A DNA stretch of 64,000 bases from Chelatococcus albus (GTDB lineage Bacteria; Pseudomonadota; Alphaproteobacteria; Rhizobiales; Beijerinckiaceae), in NCBI RefSeq assembly GCF_030067675.1, contig NZ_JASJEV010000014.1, forward strand, positions 1 through 64,000, in the 5' to 3' direction. Numbering within the stretch: the first letter of the stretch is position 1; every line of letters starts with the position of its first letter. The notes under the pieces were generated by a model that saw nothing but the letters and a program-made list of their open reading frames with translations, was not told the origin of the DNA and made no database searches. This document shows, in pieces, positions 17,184-26,683 of the stretch. The translations under genes were made by a program, and so were the position numbers.

Positions 17184-18320
17184 TCAGTTCGCGACCTTCT
17201 TCTCGTAGGCTTCGAGAATGTCGTTGAAGTAGGGCGCGATCGGGAAGGGCCGGCCCTTGGCCGCGAGGTCCTCAGGGCCGATGTCGCTGAAGAGCTTCTT
17301 CCAGGTCGCCGCGTCGAGCTTGCCTTCGAGGTTCTTGGCGTCGATGCCGGGATACCAGTTGAAGCGCTTGACGATGCCCTCGGCCTGTACCTCGGGGCTC
17401 GTGGCGAGCGCCACGAACTCCTCGGCGAGCTTCGCGTTCGCCGCCTTCGCCGGAATCGCATAGTACATGGGCTGGCCGGGCATGCCCGGAGACACGAGCC
17501 TGAGCTTCATGTTCGGCGGCAGCTTGCCGTCGTTCATCCACGTGTAGAACATGTCGACCCAGACGGGTCCGATGGCGATCTCGCCCCGGTTGAGCATGTC
17601 GAGCGTACCGGCGTTGCCGGGGGTGATCACGACGCTCTTGTTGAACTCCTTCAGCTCGGCGAGGGCCTGGTCCCAGGTCGTCCTGGTCGCGACGTCGTAG
17701 GGGCCCTTCTCGAGCTTCGCCGCATCACCGCCGAAGGCGGAGACCCAGCCGGTGACGAAGGCGACGCCCGACATGCCGCCCTTGATGCCGTTGTAGCCGA
17801 ACTGCTTCGGATGCTTCTTCACCCACTCCTTCAGCTCGGCATAGCTTGACGGCACGTCCTTCACGAGGTCCGGATTGTAGGCAAGCGCCGTCTGCGAGTG
17901 GAACATCGGGATCACATAACCGGCGACGTCCGCGCCGAGCGCGGTCTTGGCGGTGTCGCGGGTTGCCAGCGCGCCGCTCGGCACCCTGTCGACGAACTTC
18001 GCGAGCAGGCCTTCACCCACCATGGTGCCGGCCGCCTTCTGGTGAATGACGATGACGTCGAAGTCAGCCTTGTCCGTGCCCGCCTTCTTCTGGGCTTCGA
18101 GCTTCTCGAAGATCTTCTGCGAACCGGAGTCGCCGGGGCCCGTGCCCACCGCCACCACCTTCACGCCCGGATGGGCCTTCTCGAAGATCGGGCTGAGATA
18201 GTCCTTGACGTAGTCGACCATGTTCTGGTCGCCGGCCGTCGCGACATTGAGCGCCTGGGCGGTGGCGGGCGTGGCGGCGAATGCTGCCGCGAACACGAGT
18301 GCAAACATGCCGTGACGCAT
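17184..18320 (-). CDS. periplasmic substrate-binding protein (family 1, PotD/AfuA-like)
   Basis: 378 aa with a Sec signal peptide (MRHGMFALVFAAAFAATPATA, cleavage near residue 21). The mature part starts QALNVATAGDQNMVDYVKDYLSPIFEKAHPGVKV, the usual opening of ABC-import binding proteins for small anions, polyamines or iron. The middle DFDVIVIHQKAAGTMVGEGLL and WVDMFYTWMNDGKLPPNMKL resemble solute-binding lobes. GGAGG precedes the start. Substrate not determined; the phosphoesterase in the operon would favour a phosphorylated or phosphonate-like compound. Confidence 0.85.
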   Translation of the reverse strand: MRHGMFALVFAAAFAATPATAQALNVATAGDQNMVDYVKDYLSPIFEKAHPGVKVVAVGTGPGDSGSQKIFEKLEAQKKAGTDKADFDVIVIHQKAAGTMVGEGLLAKFVDRVPSGALATRDTAKTALGADVAGYVIPMFHSQTALAYNPDLVKDVPSSYAELKEWVKKHPKQFGYNGIKGGMSGVAFVTGWVSAFGGDAAKLEKGPYDVATRTTWDQALAELKEFNKSVVITPGNAGTLDMLNRGEIAIGPVWVDMFYTWMNDGKLPPNMKLRLVSPGMPGQPMYYAIPAKAANAKLAEEFVALATSPEVQAEGIVKRFNWYPGIDAKNLEGKLDAATWKKLFSDIGPEDLAAKGRPFPIAPYFNDILEAYEKKVAN

Positions 18321-18358
18321 GAAACCCTCCCTTTCCTTCCTGCCGTTGCTGCGAGCCG

Positions 18359-19435
18359 TCAGGCGTGTCCGCCGCGGGGGAACAGGTGCATCGCGGCGAG
18401 CGGCAGGCACACGCGGACCGCTGATCCCACCTCGTGGTAGCCGGGGTCTGTCACGGAGACGTGACGGTCCCCGACGGAAACGCCGTAGCGATAGTGCCCG
18501 CCCGGGTAGGCGCGCTGCTCGACCGTGCCGTCGAGCAGCAGGTTGCCTTCGCCGGCCGTACCGGCACGGTCGAGCCGCGCGATGTCGTCGCGGAAATAGG
18601 CGACGACCGCGCCCACGGGGGCGGTGCCGCGCCACGTCGCCGGCGGCTGCCCGTCGACGCGGATCTCGACGCCCTGTGCTGTCGCCTCCACCTGCAGGTC
18701 GAGGGTGTTGTCGGCCCCCATGAAACGGGCGACGAAGGGCGAGACTGGCTTGTCGTAGACCTCTTCGGGGGTGCCCACCTGGACGATGCGGCCGGCATCC
18801 ATGACCACGATGCGGTCGGCCATGGTCATGGCTTCTTCGCGATCGTGCGTCACCAGGATCGCGGCGAAGCCCAGCTTCGCCTGCAGCGCCTTGATCTCGT
18901 AGCGCATCTGCAGCCGCAGCTTGGCGTCGAGATTGGACAGGGGCTCGTCGAGCAGCAGCAGCGAGGGCTCCACGGCAAGCGCCCGGCCGAGCGCCACCCG
19001 CTGGCGCTGGCCTCCCGAGAGATTCGTCACCTTGCGGTCCTCCAGGCCCACCAGGTTGAGCATGTCGAGGAGGCCCGCGACGCGCCGGCCGATCTCCTGG
19101 CGCGACATGCCCTTCAGTCTGAGACCGTAGCCGACGTTGCCGAGCACGGTCATGTGCGGCCAGAGGGCATAGGACTGGAACATCATGGCGAGGCCGCGCT
19201 TCTCCGGCGGCAGGCCCGCCACGTCCCTGCCGTGCAGTCGGATCGCGCCCGCGGAGACGGGCTGGAAACCGGCGATGGAGCGCAGGAGCGTCGTCTTTCC
19301 GCAGCCGGACGAGCCGAGGATCGCGACGAATTCTCCCGGCCTGACATCGAGATCAACGCCATGCAGAACGGCGACAGAGCCGTAGCCGACCTTCAGGCCC
19401 TCGACCTGGACAGCGAATGTCGACGCTGCAGTCAC
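18359..19435 (-). CDS. ABC transporter ATPase (PotA-like)
   Basis: 358 aa from GTG 19435, preceded by GGGGAGG. Walker A is GSSGCGKTTLLRS, Q-loop FQSYALWPHMTV, signature LSGGQRQRVALGRALAVEP, Walker B LLLLDEPLSNLD and H-loop VTHDREEAM. A C-terminal TOBE domain (about 240-358) is typical of MalK/PotA regulators. A longer frame reaches 19582 but lacks homology. A short ORF upstream ends in a GTGA overlap with this start, so expression may depend on its translation. Confidence 0.9.
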   Translation of the reverse strand: MTAASTFAVQVEGLKVGYGSVAVLHGVDLDVRPGEFVAILGSSGCGKTTLLRSIAGFQPVSAGAIRLHGRDVAGLPPEKRGLAMMFQSYALWPHMTVLGNVGYGLRLKGMSRQEIGRRVAGLLDMLNLVGLEDRKVTNLSGGQRQRVALGRALAVEPSLLLLDEPLSNLDAKLRLQMRYEIKALQAKLGFAAILVTHDREEAMTMADRIVVMDAGRIVQVGTPEEVYDKPVSPFVARFMGADNTLDLQVEATAQGVEIRVDGQPPATWRGTAPVGAVVAYFRDDIARLDRAGTAGEGNLLLDGTVEQRAYPGGHYRYGVSVGDRHVSVTDPGYHEVGSAVRVCLPLAAMHLFPRGGHA

Positions 19436-19584
19436 GACACCGACCTCCCCGCCGCAGCGCCGGCCAGTGCGTGCAGGTGCGGCCCCGCCTGCGGTCCGCA
19501 CGGTCTGAAATCCTGAGCGTCGGTGCCATGTCCCGATGGCGCGGCGTCGGCCGACCACGACGTCGGCAGTGACATTGCCCACAT
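19432..19584 (-). CDS. possible 50-aa leader ORF coupled to the ATPase gene
   Basis: ATG 19584 is preceded by GGAGG with 7-nt spacing. The ORF encodes 50 aa (MWAMSLPTSWSADAAPSG...AAAGRSVS) and its TGA overlaps the GTG start of the ATPase gene (GTGA). No homology. The good ribosome-binding site and the exact overlap suggest translational coupling, but the composition is unremarkable, so it could be chance. Confidence 0.35.
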   Translation of the reverse strand: MWAMSLPTSWSADAAPSGHGTDAQDFRPCGPQAGPHLHALAGAAAGRSVS

Positions 19585-19673
19585 GCGCACTCCTCCCTCG
19601 TGTTCTCGCCTCGTGTCCTCGCTTGGCGTCCTTGTTGCGTGGGGCCGGTGTAGAATGATTTATCCCTGTACTA

Positions 19674-19696
19674 TGTCAATGAAATGTACATTCCAT
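19674..19696 (-). promoter_or_regulatory. Candidate -35 and dyad for the ABC-importer operon
   Basis: On the minus strand TTGACA (19679-19674) is followed 17 nt later by ATTCTA, a poor -10. Overlapping its upstream side is ATGRAATGTACATTYCAT (19679-19696), a dyad with 8 of 9 positions matching per arm and a TGTACA centre. It looks like a repressor site, GntR-like in shape. No regulator gene is adjacent. Confidence 0.4.
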
Positions 19697-20153
19697 ATTC
19701 CAGTGATCCCGCCCCGGTCGAGGGGATGACCGGCCCGGCCCCGCGCGAGGACCGGCATGGCCAAGGCAGCCCCCCTCCCCGGGCGCGGGGCTCGAAGCCA
19801 CCCGGTCCACAGAAGGCATGATCGGCTGGTGCCCATCGAGGACCACGGCGGACGCGGCGCCCTCCCGATTCCAGCCAGGTTCCAGACCATTGCCGACAAG
19901 CCACGATCAGCATCCCAATGCGCATCGGCGCCGCGCCATGAACGGACGCTCGTGTCGTCGCTCGGCGGTTGCCGACTATGATGTTCATCGACCTCGGCGA
20001 AGAGACAGAGACCGTCGAGATGCCGCATCGGCGCCGATTGTCCCTCCAGTAGGACACTGCGGCGCAATTGCAGCGCCTACTGGCACCTTTGTCCCGCGCC
20101 TATTCTCTTCTCCGAGCATGCGGGCCATCGAGGCCCTGCCAGGGAGACACAGG
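19697..20153. other. Intergenic region without a supported gene
   Basis: About 450 bp between the importer's control region and the first pirin. Minus-strand frames are open but have no recognisable homology or ribosome-binding site. Promoters for the pirin genes probably lie here; none stands out. Confidence 0.5.
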
Positions 20154-21026
20154 ATGCGCAATGTTCTCGGGGTCTACACCAGCCCCAGTCCGCACTGGGT
20201 GGGCGACGGCTTTCCGGTGCGGTCGATGTTCTCGCACGCCACCCACGGCCGGCATGTCAGCCCCTTCCTGCTCCTGGACTATGCCGGGCCGGCAGAGTTC
20301 TCTCCGGCCGAGCGGCCGCGCGGCGTCGGCGAGCATCCCCACCGCGGCTTCGAGACCGTCACCATCGTCTACCAGGGCGAAGTCGAACATCGGGATTCCA
20401 CCGGCAAGGGCGGCCTCGTCGGACCGGGCGACGTGCAATGGATGACAGCCGCGTCCGGCATCCTGCACCAGGAGTTCCATTCCCTGGCGTTCACGCGCAA
20501 GGGCGGGACGCTCGAGATGGTCCAGCTCTGGGTCAACCTCCCGGCGAGGCACAAGAGCGCCGCGCCGGACTACCAGGCGCTCCTCGACCGGGACATTCCC
20601 GGCGTGGCTCTCCCGAACGGAGCGGGGACGCTCCGCGTGATCGCCGGCGACTACCAGGGCCATCGAGGACCGGCGCGGACCTTCACCCCGATCGAGATCT
20701 GGGACCTGCGGCTGCGCCAGGACGCCGCCACCTCGCTGACCCTGCCGGAGGGGCACACCGTCGGGCTGGCGGTGCTGAGGGGCAGCCTTCTCGTCAATGC
20801 CGGCGACGTGGCACGGGAGGGACAATTCGTTCTGCTCGACCGGACAGGCGGGGCGGTGACGCTGGAAGCCAGGAGCGACGCAACAGTCCTGGTTCTGGCG
20901 GGCGAGCCGATCGACGAGCCGGTCGTCATGCATGGCCCCTTTGTCATGAACACCACCGACGAGATCCGGCAGGCGATGGTCGATTTCCAGAGCGGGCGGT
21001 TCGGCGCAATCGGCGCCGGCGCCTGA
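20154..21026 (+). CDS. pirin family protein (first copy)
   Basis: 290 aa. The N-terminal cupin has the pirin signature HPHRGFETVTIVYQGEVEHRDSTG and GDVQWMTAASGILHQEF, which holds the metal ligands. The C-terminal half contains VLRGSLLVNAG and ends with EIRQAMVDFQSGRFG, another pirin landmark. Start 20154 has GGGAGA 9 nt upstream. Some bacterial pirins are quercetinases or redox-linked cofactors. With a second pirin and an FMN reductase next door, a role in quinone or flavonoid turnover is plausible. Confidence 0.85.
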   Translation: MRNVLGVYTSPSPHWVGDGFPVRSMFSHATHGRHVSPFLLLDYAGPAEFSPAERPRGVGEHPHRGFETVTIVYQGEVEHRDSTGKGGLVGPGDVQWMTAASGILHQEFHSLAFTRKGGTLEMVQLWVNLPARHKSAAPDYQALLDRDIPGVALPNGAGTLRVIAGDYQGHRGPARTFTPIEIWDLRLRQDAATSLTLPEGHTVGLAVLRGSLLVNAGDVAREGQFVLLDRTGGAVTLEARSDATVLVLAGEPIDEPVVMHGPFVMNTTDEIRQAMVDFQSGRFGAIGAGA

Positions 21027-21366
21027 GCCCCGCCCCGGGGGGCCGACCGGTCAGGCCCTGGGTCGGGCTCACGCAAGCCGCGTGAGCCTCCGCGGGTGCC
21101 TTTGCCCCGCCATCAGAGGAGCGACAGAGATGAGCACGATAGCGACTCCCGCCAGCGCGGACCGGGCAGGGTGAGTTGCGGTTCACCCTGCCCCCGGGCT
21201 CGCGGGTCGCCCCTGCCCCGTCGGCGGGCGGGACGGTCCGCCTCGCCGGCGCATCGGCGTGCGCCTATCATCACATCACGCCAGGGCCGGCGGGAACCCA
21301 GGGCGGGCAGATCGCCACCATTGTCGACCGGCACGCGCAGCCGACGCTTCCGGGAGGTTCGAGGCC

Positions 21367-22284
21367 ATGAGCTGGCTCCCAACGAAGGACCCTATCCTCG
21401 GCGACAGGAAATCCTGCGACGCGCTGGAACTCGTCATCGTGCCGCGTGCCCGCGACCTCGGCGGCTTCGCGGTGCGGCGGGCTCTGCCGCACGGCAGGCG
21501 CCAGATGGTCGGCCCCTTCATCTTCTTCGATCATTTCGGCCCGGTGCAGTTCGTTGCCGGGCAGGGCCTCGACGTGCGGCCGCATCCGCATATCGGCCTT
21601 GCGACGGTCACCTACCTGTTCGACGGACGCATCCTGCATCGGGACAGCCAGGGCCACGTCCAGGAGATCGTGCCGGGCGCGATGAACCTGATGACCGCCG
21701 GGCGCGGCATCGTGCACTCGGAGCGCACGCCCCCGTCCGTCCGGGCGACGGGCCATGCGATGCTCGGCTTGCAGAGCTGGATCGCCCTTCCCCTCGGCCG
21801 GGAGGAGAGCACGCCGTCCTTCCAGCATTTCGATGCCGGCGCCCTGCCGGTGGTCGAGGACGGCGGCCTCAGGGCACGGATCATCGCCGGTTCGGCCTTC
21901 GGTGCGACCGCCCCCGTCGGGATGCTGTCGGACTGGTTCTACGTGGAGGTTGGGCTCGCGGCCGGCGCCACCGCACCGCTCGATGCCGATCATGAGGAGC
22001 GTGCCATCTACGTGATCGACGGCGAGATCGACATCGCCGGGGACCGGTTCGAGGGACCGCGCCTGCTCGTCTTCCGGCCCGGCGATCGCATCACCGTGAG
22101 AGCGACGTCCGGCGCGCGGATGATGTTCCTCGGCGGGGCGGCCATGGAAGGTCCCCGCTACGTGTGGTGGAACTTCGTTTCATCGAGCAGGGAGCGCATC
22201 GAACAGGCGAAGAACGACTGGAAGACGGGCCGCTTCGAGCCCGTTCCTGGCGAGACCGAATTCATTCCGCTGCCGGAGCCCTGA
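21367..22284 (+). CDS. pirin family protein (second copy)
   Basis: 305 aa, only distantly similar to its neighbour. Metal-site motifs: FFDHFGPV, HPHIGLATVTYLFDGRILHRDSQG and MTAGRGIVHSERTP. The C-terminal domain has ERAIYVIDGEIDIAGD and ends with WKTGRFEPVPGETEFIPLPE. The start ATG at 21367 is preceded by GGGAGG at a somewhat long distance. A gap of 340 bp from the first pirin shows no further gene. Tandem pirins of different type in one locus are not common. Confidence 0.85.
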   Translation: MSWLPTKDPILGDRKSCDALELVIVPRARDLGGFAVRRALPHGRRQMVGPFIFFDHFGPVQFVAGQGLDVRPHPHIGLATVTYLFDGRILHRDSQGHVQEIVPGAMNLMTAGRGIVHSERTPPSVRATGHAMLGLQSWIALPLGREESTPSFQHFDAGALPVVEDGGLRARIIAGSAFGATAPVGMLSDWFYVEVGLAAGATAPLDADHEERAIYVIDGEIDIAGDRFEGPRLLVFRPGDRITVRATSGARMMFLGGAAMEGPRYVWWNFVSSSRERIEQAKNDWKTGRFEPVPGETEFIPLPEP

Positions 22285-22313
22285 CACGGTACGCAATCTG
22301 ACCGAGGATCGTT

Positions 22314-22895
22314 ATGACGAAGCTGATCGGAATCTCTGGCAGCCTGCGCCGCGGCTCGTTCAACACCGCGCTGCTGCGTGCCACATCGCAACTCGTGCCG
22401 GACGACACCGTACTCGCGGTCGAGACGATCCACGGCATCCCGCTCTACGACGGCGACGTCGAAGCAGCCGAGGGCATACCGGAGCGGGTGGCGGCATTGA
22501 AGGAGGCCATCGTTGCGGCGGACGGCCTTCTCCTCGTCACGCCCGAATACAACAACTCGCTCCCGGGCGTGTTCAAGAACGCCATCGACTGGCTGTCGCG
22601 ACCGCCCGCCGACATCGGGCGGGTCTTCGGCGGCAAGCCCGTCGCGCTCATGGGCGCTTCGCCCGGCGGTTTCGGCACGATCCTCAGCCAGAATGCGTGG
22701 CTTCCGGTCTTCCACACCCTCGGGGTGAACTTCTGGAGCGGGGGTCGCCTGCTGGTTTCACGCGCCCAGAGCCTGTTCGGGGAAGACGGCGTCCTGTCCG
22801 ATCAAAGGACAAGGACACAGGTCCAAAACTTCATGGCGGGCTTCGTCGGCTTCGTTCGCTCGCAGCAAGACCTGTCCGCGAAGATGGCGCCGTGA
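22314..22895 (+). CDS. NADPH-dependent FMN reductase / quinone reductase
   Basis: 193 aa. The flavodoxin-like fold is shown by KLIGISGSLRRGSFNTALLR (FMN phosphate loop) and LLVTPEYNNSLPGVFKNAIDWLSRP, the conserved substrate-side motif of ChrR/Azr enzymes. It lies 29 nt after the second pirin. Such enzymes reduce quinones, chromate or azo dyes by two electrons, and together with pirins form a likely redox detoxification group. Confidence 0.85.
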   Translation: MTKLIGISGSLRRGSFNTALLRATSQLVPDDTVLAVETIHGIPLYDGDVEAAEGIPERVAALKEAIVAADGLLLVTPEYNNSLPGVFKNAIDWLSRPPADIGRVFGGKPVALMGASPGGFGTILSQNAWLPVFHTLGVNFWSGGRLLVSRAQSLFGEDGVLSDQRTRTQVQNFMAGFVGFVRSQQDLSAKMAP

Positions 22896-22976
22896 TGCGG
22901 AGCTCGACCGATCACAACCGAGGTGGGTGAGGACCACATCCGGCATCGGGCGACCGGGGGCATGGAGCCTCCATCA

Positions 22977-23651
22977 TCAGCCGCCTCGTCCCCTCCGTCG
23001 TGTTGCGGGCCGGGTGCCGCCCTCGTCCTTCCTCGGGCTTGCGATGCCGCGGACCAGGACGTCGATGATCTGCCGGGCGACCGCGTCCACATCGAGAGGC
23101 CCCTTTGGGTCGTACCAGCGCGCGATCCAGCTCAGCGCGCCGGCGCCCGCGAAGGCCACGAGCTTGGGGTCGCACGGGCGAATGGACCCGTCGGCTATGC
23201 CATCCTCGACGACACCGCGAAAGCGATGGTCGATCTTGCCCTTGAGAGCGCGAAGCTCACGTCTCGTCTCGGCCGGAAGCGGGTCCTCGCCGACGAGGAT
23301 CAGGCAACGCCCGAAATCCTCGGTCACGATCCGCGCATATTCGGTCCATAGCGCGATCAGCCGGTCGAGGCCCGTGCCGCCGCCCGCATGCGTCGCGCGG
23401 GATGCGGCGTCCAGGCGTTCGAGCCCGATCCGCACGCATTCGAACAGGATCTCGTCCTTGTTCTTCACGTAGTAGTAGATCGTCGGTTTCGAGACGTTCA
23501 GCCGTTCGGCCACCTCGTCAAGGGACGTCCTGTGGAAGCCCTGCTCGTTGAAGGCTCTGGCCGCGGCGCGGAGCACGGCCTCGCGCTTCACCTCGCGGTC
23601 GCGCTCACGCTCTTCCCGGGTTTTCCAGGGCGACAGGCTCACGGTCGTCAT
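22977..23651 (-). CDS. TetR-family regulator of the Liv/beta-oxidation operon
   Basis: 224 aa from [34 protein letters not shown]. The HTH is TSLDEVAERLNVSKPTIYYYVKNKDEIL. A C-terminal TetR ligand domain (YARIVTEDFGRCLILVGEDPL..., WYDPKGPLDVDAVARQIIDVLVRGI) is of the FadR/PaaR-like group. Its start overlaps the stop of the thiolase gene (ATGA at 23651-23648), making it the last gene of the operon. It likely binds an acyl-CoA made by the pathway and represses the operon promoter near 32340. Confidence 0.85.
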   Translation of the reverse strand: MTTVSLSPWKTREERERDREVKREAVLRAAARAFNEQGFHRTSLDEVAERLNVSKPTIYYYVKNKDEILFECVRIGLERLDAASRATHAGGGTGLDRLIALWTEYARIVTEDFGRCLILVGEDPLPAETRRELRALKGKIDHRFRGVVEDGIADGSIRPCDPKLVAFAGAGALSWIARWYDPKGPLDVDAVARQIIDVLVRGIASPRKDEGGTRPATRRRGRGG

Positions 23652-24829
23652 GCCCGCTCGATCGCCAGGGCAATGCCCTGTCCGCCGCCGATGCACATGG
23701 TCACCAGGCCGTAGCGACCGCCCGTGCGCGCGAGCTCATAGGCGCATTTCACGGTGAGCATCGCGCCCGTCGCGCCGACGGGATGGCCGAGCGCAATCGC
23801 TCCGCCGTTGGGATTGACGCGTGCCGGGTCGAAGCCGAGTTCCCGCGACACCGCACAGGCCTGCGCGGCAAAGGCCTCGTTGGATTCGATCACGGCGAAA
23901 TCCTCGACCTTGAGGCCGTTGCGCGCAATGAGCGCCCGTACGGCGGGCACCGGCCCGATGCCCATCACGCCCGGCTCCACCCCGGCATGGGCGTAGCCGA
24001 CGATGCGGGCGAGCACCGCCTTCCCTTCGCGCAGAGCCCGCGCCTCCTCCATCAGCACCAATGCCGCAGCCCCGTCGTTGATGCCGGAGGCATTGCCGGC
24101 AGTGACCGTGCCATCCTTCCTGAAGGCGGGTCTCAGGCCGGCGAGTGCCTTGACCGTCGTGTCCGGCTTGGCGTGCTCGTCCGTGTCGAAGACCAAGGTG
24201 TCGCGGCCCTTCTGCACCTCGACGGGCAGGATCTGCTCGCGAAAGCGCCCCTCGGCGATGGCGACGCCCGCGCGCCGCTGGCTCTCGGCGGCGAAGGCAT
24301 CCTGCTCCGCCCGGCTCACGCCCCAGCGTTCGGCGACGTTCTCGGCGGTCACGCCCATGATGCCGTTGCCGAACGGGTCGGTGAGGATGCCGGTCAGGTG
24401 ATCGACGAGGATCGCATCGCCCATGCGCTGGCCGAAGCGCCCCTGCCGCAGGAGGTGCGGCGCGCGGCTCATCGTCTCGGCCCCGCCGGCCACCGCGATC
24501 TCGCAGTCGCCGAGCATGATCGACTGGGCGGCCGAGACGATGGCCTGGACGCCGGAGCCGCACAGGCGGTTCAGCGTCATGGCCGGAACCTCGGCCGGAA
24601 CGCCCGCCTCCATCGCCGCGACGCGCGCCAGATAGGCATCCTGCGGCTCGGTGACGATCACATTGCCGAAGACGACGTGGCCGACCTCCCCGCCCGCGAC
24701 AGCGGCCCGGCGCAGGGCTTCGCGAACGCACAGGGCGCCGAGCGCAGTCGGCGGCTTGCCGGAGAGCGAACCGCCGAAACCGCCGATCGCCGTGCGCACG
24801 CCCGCCGTGATCACAACCTGCCTGTTCAT
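23648..24829 (-). CDS. acetyl-CoA acetyltransferase / 3-ketoacyl-CoA thiolase
   Basis: 393 aa. Catalytic cysteine lies in [12 protein letters not shown] near residue 88, the active-site His in [15 protein letters not shown] and the second Cys in [11 protein letters not shown]. Length and motifs fit biosynthetic or degradative thiolases. In this operon it would release acetyl-CoA in the last step of beta-oxidation. It starts 15 nt upstream of (in transcript order after) the ligase stop. Confidence 0.9.
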   Translation of the reverse strand: MNRQVVITAGVRTAIGGFGGSLSGKPPTALGALCVREALRRAAVAGGEVGHVVFGNVIVTEPQDAYLARVAAMEAGVPAEVPAMTLNRLCGSGVQAIVSAAQSIMLGDCEIAVAGGAETMSRAPHLLRQGRFGQRMGDAILVDHLTGILTDPFGNGIMGVTAENVAERWGVSRAEQDAFAAESQRRAGVAIAEGRFREQILPVEVQKGRDTLVFDTDEHAKPDTTVKALAGLRPAFRKDGTVTAGNASGINDGAAALVLMEEARALREGKAVLARIVGYAHAGVEPGVMGIGPVPAVRALIARNGLKVEDFAVIESNEAFAAQACAVSRELGFDPARVNPNGGAIALGHPVGATGAMLTVKCAYELARTGGRYGLVTMCIGGGQGIALAIERA

Positions 24830-24843
24830 GAGCCCGCTCCCCC

Positions 24844-26670
24844 TCACGCCGCACTCGCGGCCGGCGCGTAGAGCGCCTCGATCTCGGCGGCATATTTCCG
24901 GGCGATGTTGGCGCGCCGGACCTTCATCGTCGCCGTCACCTCGTCGTCATCGTGATCCAGCTCCTTGGTCAGGAGGTGGAAGCGCTTGACCTGCGCCACT
25001 GGGGCGAGCTCGGCATTGGCCCGCTCAATCTCCGCGGCGACCAGCGCGCGGACGTGCGCGTTCTCGGCGAGGCTGCGGAAATTGCTGAAGCCGATGCGCC
25101 GGCTCTCGGCCCATTGCGCCACGGTCTCGCCGTCGATCTGGATGAGCGCGGTCACATAGCGCCGCCCGTCCGCCACCACGATGCACTCCTTGATGTAGGC
25201 GCTCGTCTTGACCGTGTTCTCGATCTCGGACGGGCTCAGGTTCTTTCCGCCGGCCGTGATCATGATGTCCTTGAGGCGATCGACGATCCTGACCTCGCCC
25301 TCGACGAGGGCGGCGACGTCCCCGGTGTGCAGCCAGCCGTCGCGCAGGACCGCGCGCGTCGCCCGCTCGTTGCGGTAATAGCCCTCGAAGACGATGTCCC
25401 CCCTGACCAGCAGCTCGCCGCCGTCACCGAGCCTGATCTCGGCGCCAGTGACGGGCCCACCCACTGCCCCCGGCACGAGGCGGCCGAGCCGCTGGCCCGT
25501 CGCCATGCCGGATGTCTCGGTAAGCCCGTAGACCTCGACAAGCGGCACGCCGAGCGTGCGGAAGAAGCGGACGATGCGCTGCGGGATCGGCGCGGCCCCC
25601 GTGAGCGCCACCTGCACCTTGCGCAGGCCGACGAAGTTCTGCAGCGCCCGGAAGATCAGCGCGTAGTAGAGCGCGAAGATGGCCTTCTCGCGCCAGCTTC
25701 GGTTCGCTCTGGGCTTCTCTGCGAAGGGTTCGCAGGCGCGCATGCCGGCCTCGAACAGGCGCTTGCGCCAGCCGCCGGCCTCGACGAGCTTGATGTGGAT
25801 GGCGGAGTGGAGCTTCTCCCAGATGCGCGGCACGCCGAGAAAGAGGCTCGGCGCGACCTCGCGCAGATCTTCCTGCACGGTCCTGATCGACTCGCCGAAT
25901 GAGACGCAGGAGCCCGCATAGATCGGCGCCATGGTGCTCAGCATCTGCTCGGCGACGTGGCACAGCGGCAGGTAGGACAGATTGGTCGTCGTCGCGTCGA
26001 TGCCAAGGCGCTCGATGGTGCCGGCCGCCTGGGCGCGCATGTTGCGGTAGCTGAGCATGGCCCCCTTGGGCTTGCCCGTGGAGCCCGAGGTATAGACCAT
26101 GAGGCCGATGTCGCTCATGTGCTGGCAGGCAAGATGCGCGTCGATCGCGCCGGGCTCGGCATCTTCCCGTTCGGCGCCCAGCCGTTCGACGTCGGCGAAG
26201 AGCGTGATGCGGTCGCTCGCGTAGTGGCGCAGGCCCTTGGGGTCGATTACGACGATGCGGCGCAGCTTCGGCAGCTCGTGCAGCCGCTCCAGCACCTTGT
26301 CGGTCTGCTCCTGGTCCTCGCAGACGACGATCTCGACCTCGGCATGGCCGAGGACATAGGCGACCTCGTTCGCCGGGCTGGTCGGATAGACGCCGATGCT
26401 CACGGCCCCGACGAGCCCCGCGCCGAGCTGGGCGATCACCCATTCCGCGCAGTTTTCCGAGAGGATCCCGACATGGCCCCCGTCGCTCAGCCCGAGCGCC
26501 CGGAGCCCGAGGCCGAAGTGGCCGGCACGGCTGTAGAAGCAGGCGCAGGTGATCGGCTGCCAGATGCCGAAGTCCTTCTGCCGCAAGGCGATGCGATCGG
26601 GCATGCGCCTTGCGTTCTCGCGCAGCATCTGCGGCAGCGTCAGCGGCGGCAGTGCGGGAGCTGCGGACAT
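24844..26670 (-). CDS. AMP-dependent acyl-CoA synthetase (long-chain/aryl acid-CoA ligase)
   Basis: 608 aa with the ANL-superfamily motifs: VYTSGSTGKPKGAMLSYRNM (ATP loop, about residues 190-210), VEVYGLTETSG, the hinge/adenylate region GDVAALVEGEVRIVDRLKDIMITAGGKNLSPSEIEN. It activates a carboxylic acid as its CoA thioester. Size suggests a long-chain or large aromatic acid. It follows the importer genes, so the substrate is likely imported and immediately activated. Confidence 0.9.
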   Translation of the reverse strand: MSAAPALPPLTLPQMLRENARRMPDRIALRQKDFGIWQPITCACFYSRAGHFGLGLRALGLSDGGHVGILSENCAEWVIAQLGAGLVGAVSIGVYPTSPANEVAYVLGHAEVEIVVCEDQEQTDKVLERLHELPKLRRIVVIDPKGLRHYASDRITLFADVERLGAEREDAEPGAIDAHLACQHMSDIGLMVYTSGSTGKPKGAMLSYRNMRAQAAGTIERLGIDATTTNLSYLPLCHVAEQMLSTMAPIYAGSCVSFGESIRTVQEDLREVAPSLFLGVPRIWEKLHSAIHIKLVEAGGWRKRLFEAGMRACEPFAEKPRANRSWREKAIFALYYALIFRALQNFVGLRKVQVALTGAAPIPQRIVRFFRTLGVPLVEVYGLTETSGMATGQRLGRLVPGAVGGPVTGAEIRLGDGGELLVRGDIVFEGYYRNERATRAVLRDGWLHTGDVAALVEGEVRIVDRLKDIMITAGGKNLSPSEIENTVKTSAYIKECIVVADGRRYVTALIQIDGETVAQWAESRRIGFSNFRSLAENAHVRALVAAEIERANAELAPVAQVKRFHLLTKELDHDDDEVTATMKVRRANIARKYAAEIEALYAPAASAA

Positions 26671-26683
26671 GGGGCGACCTCCC

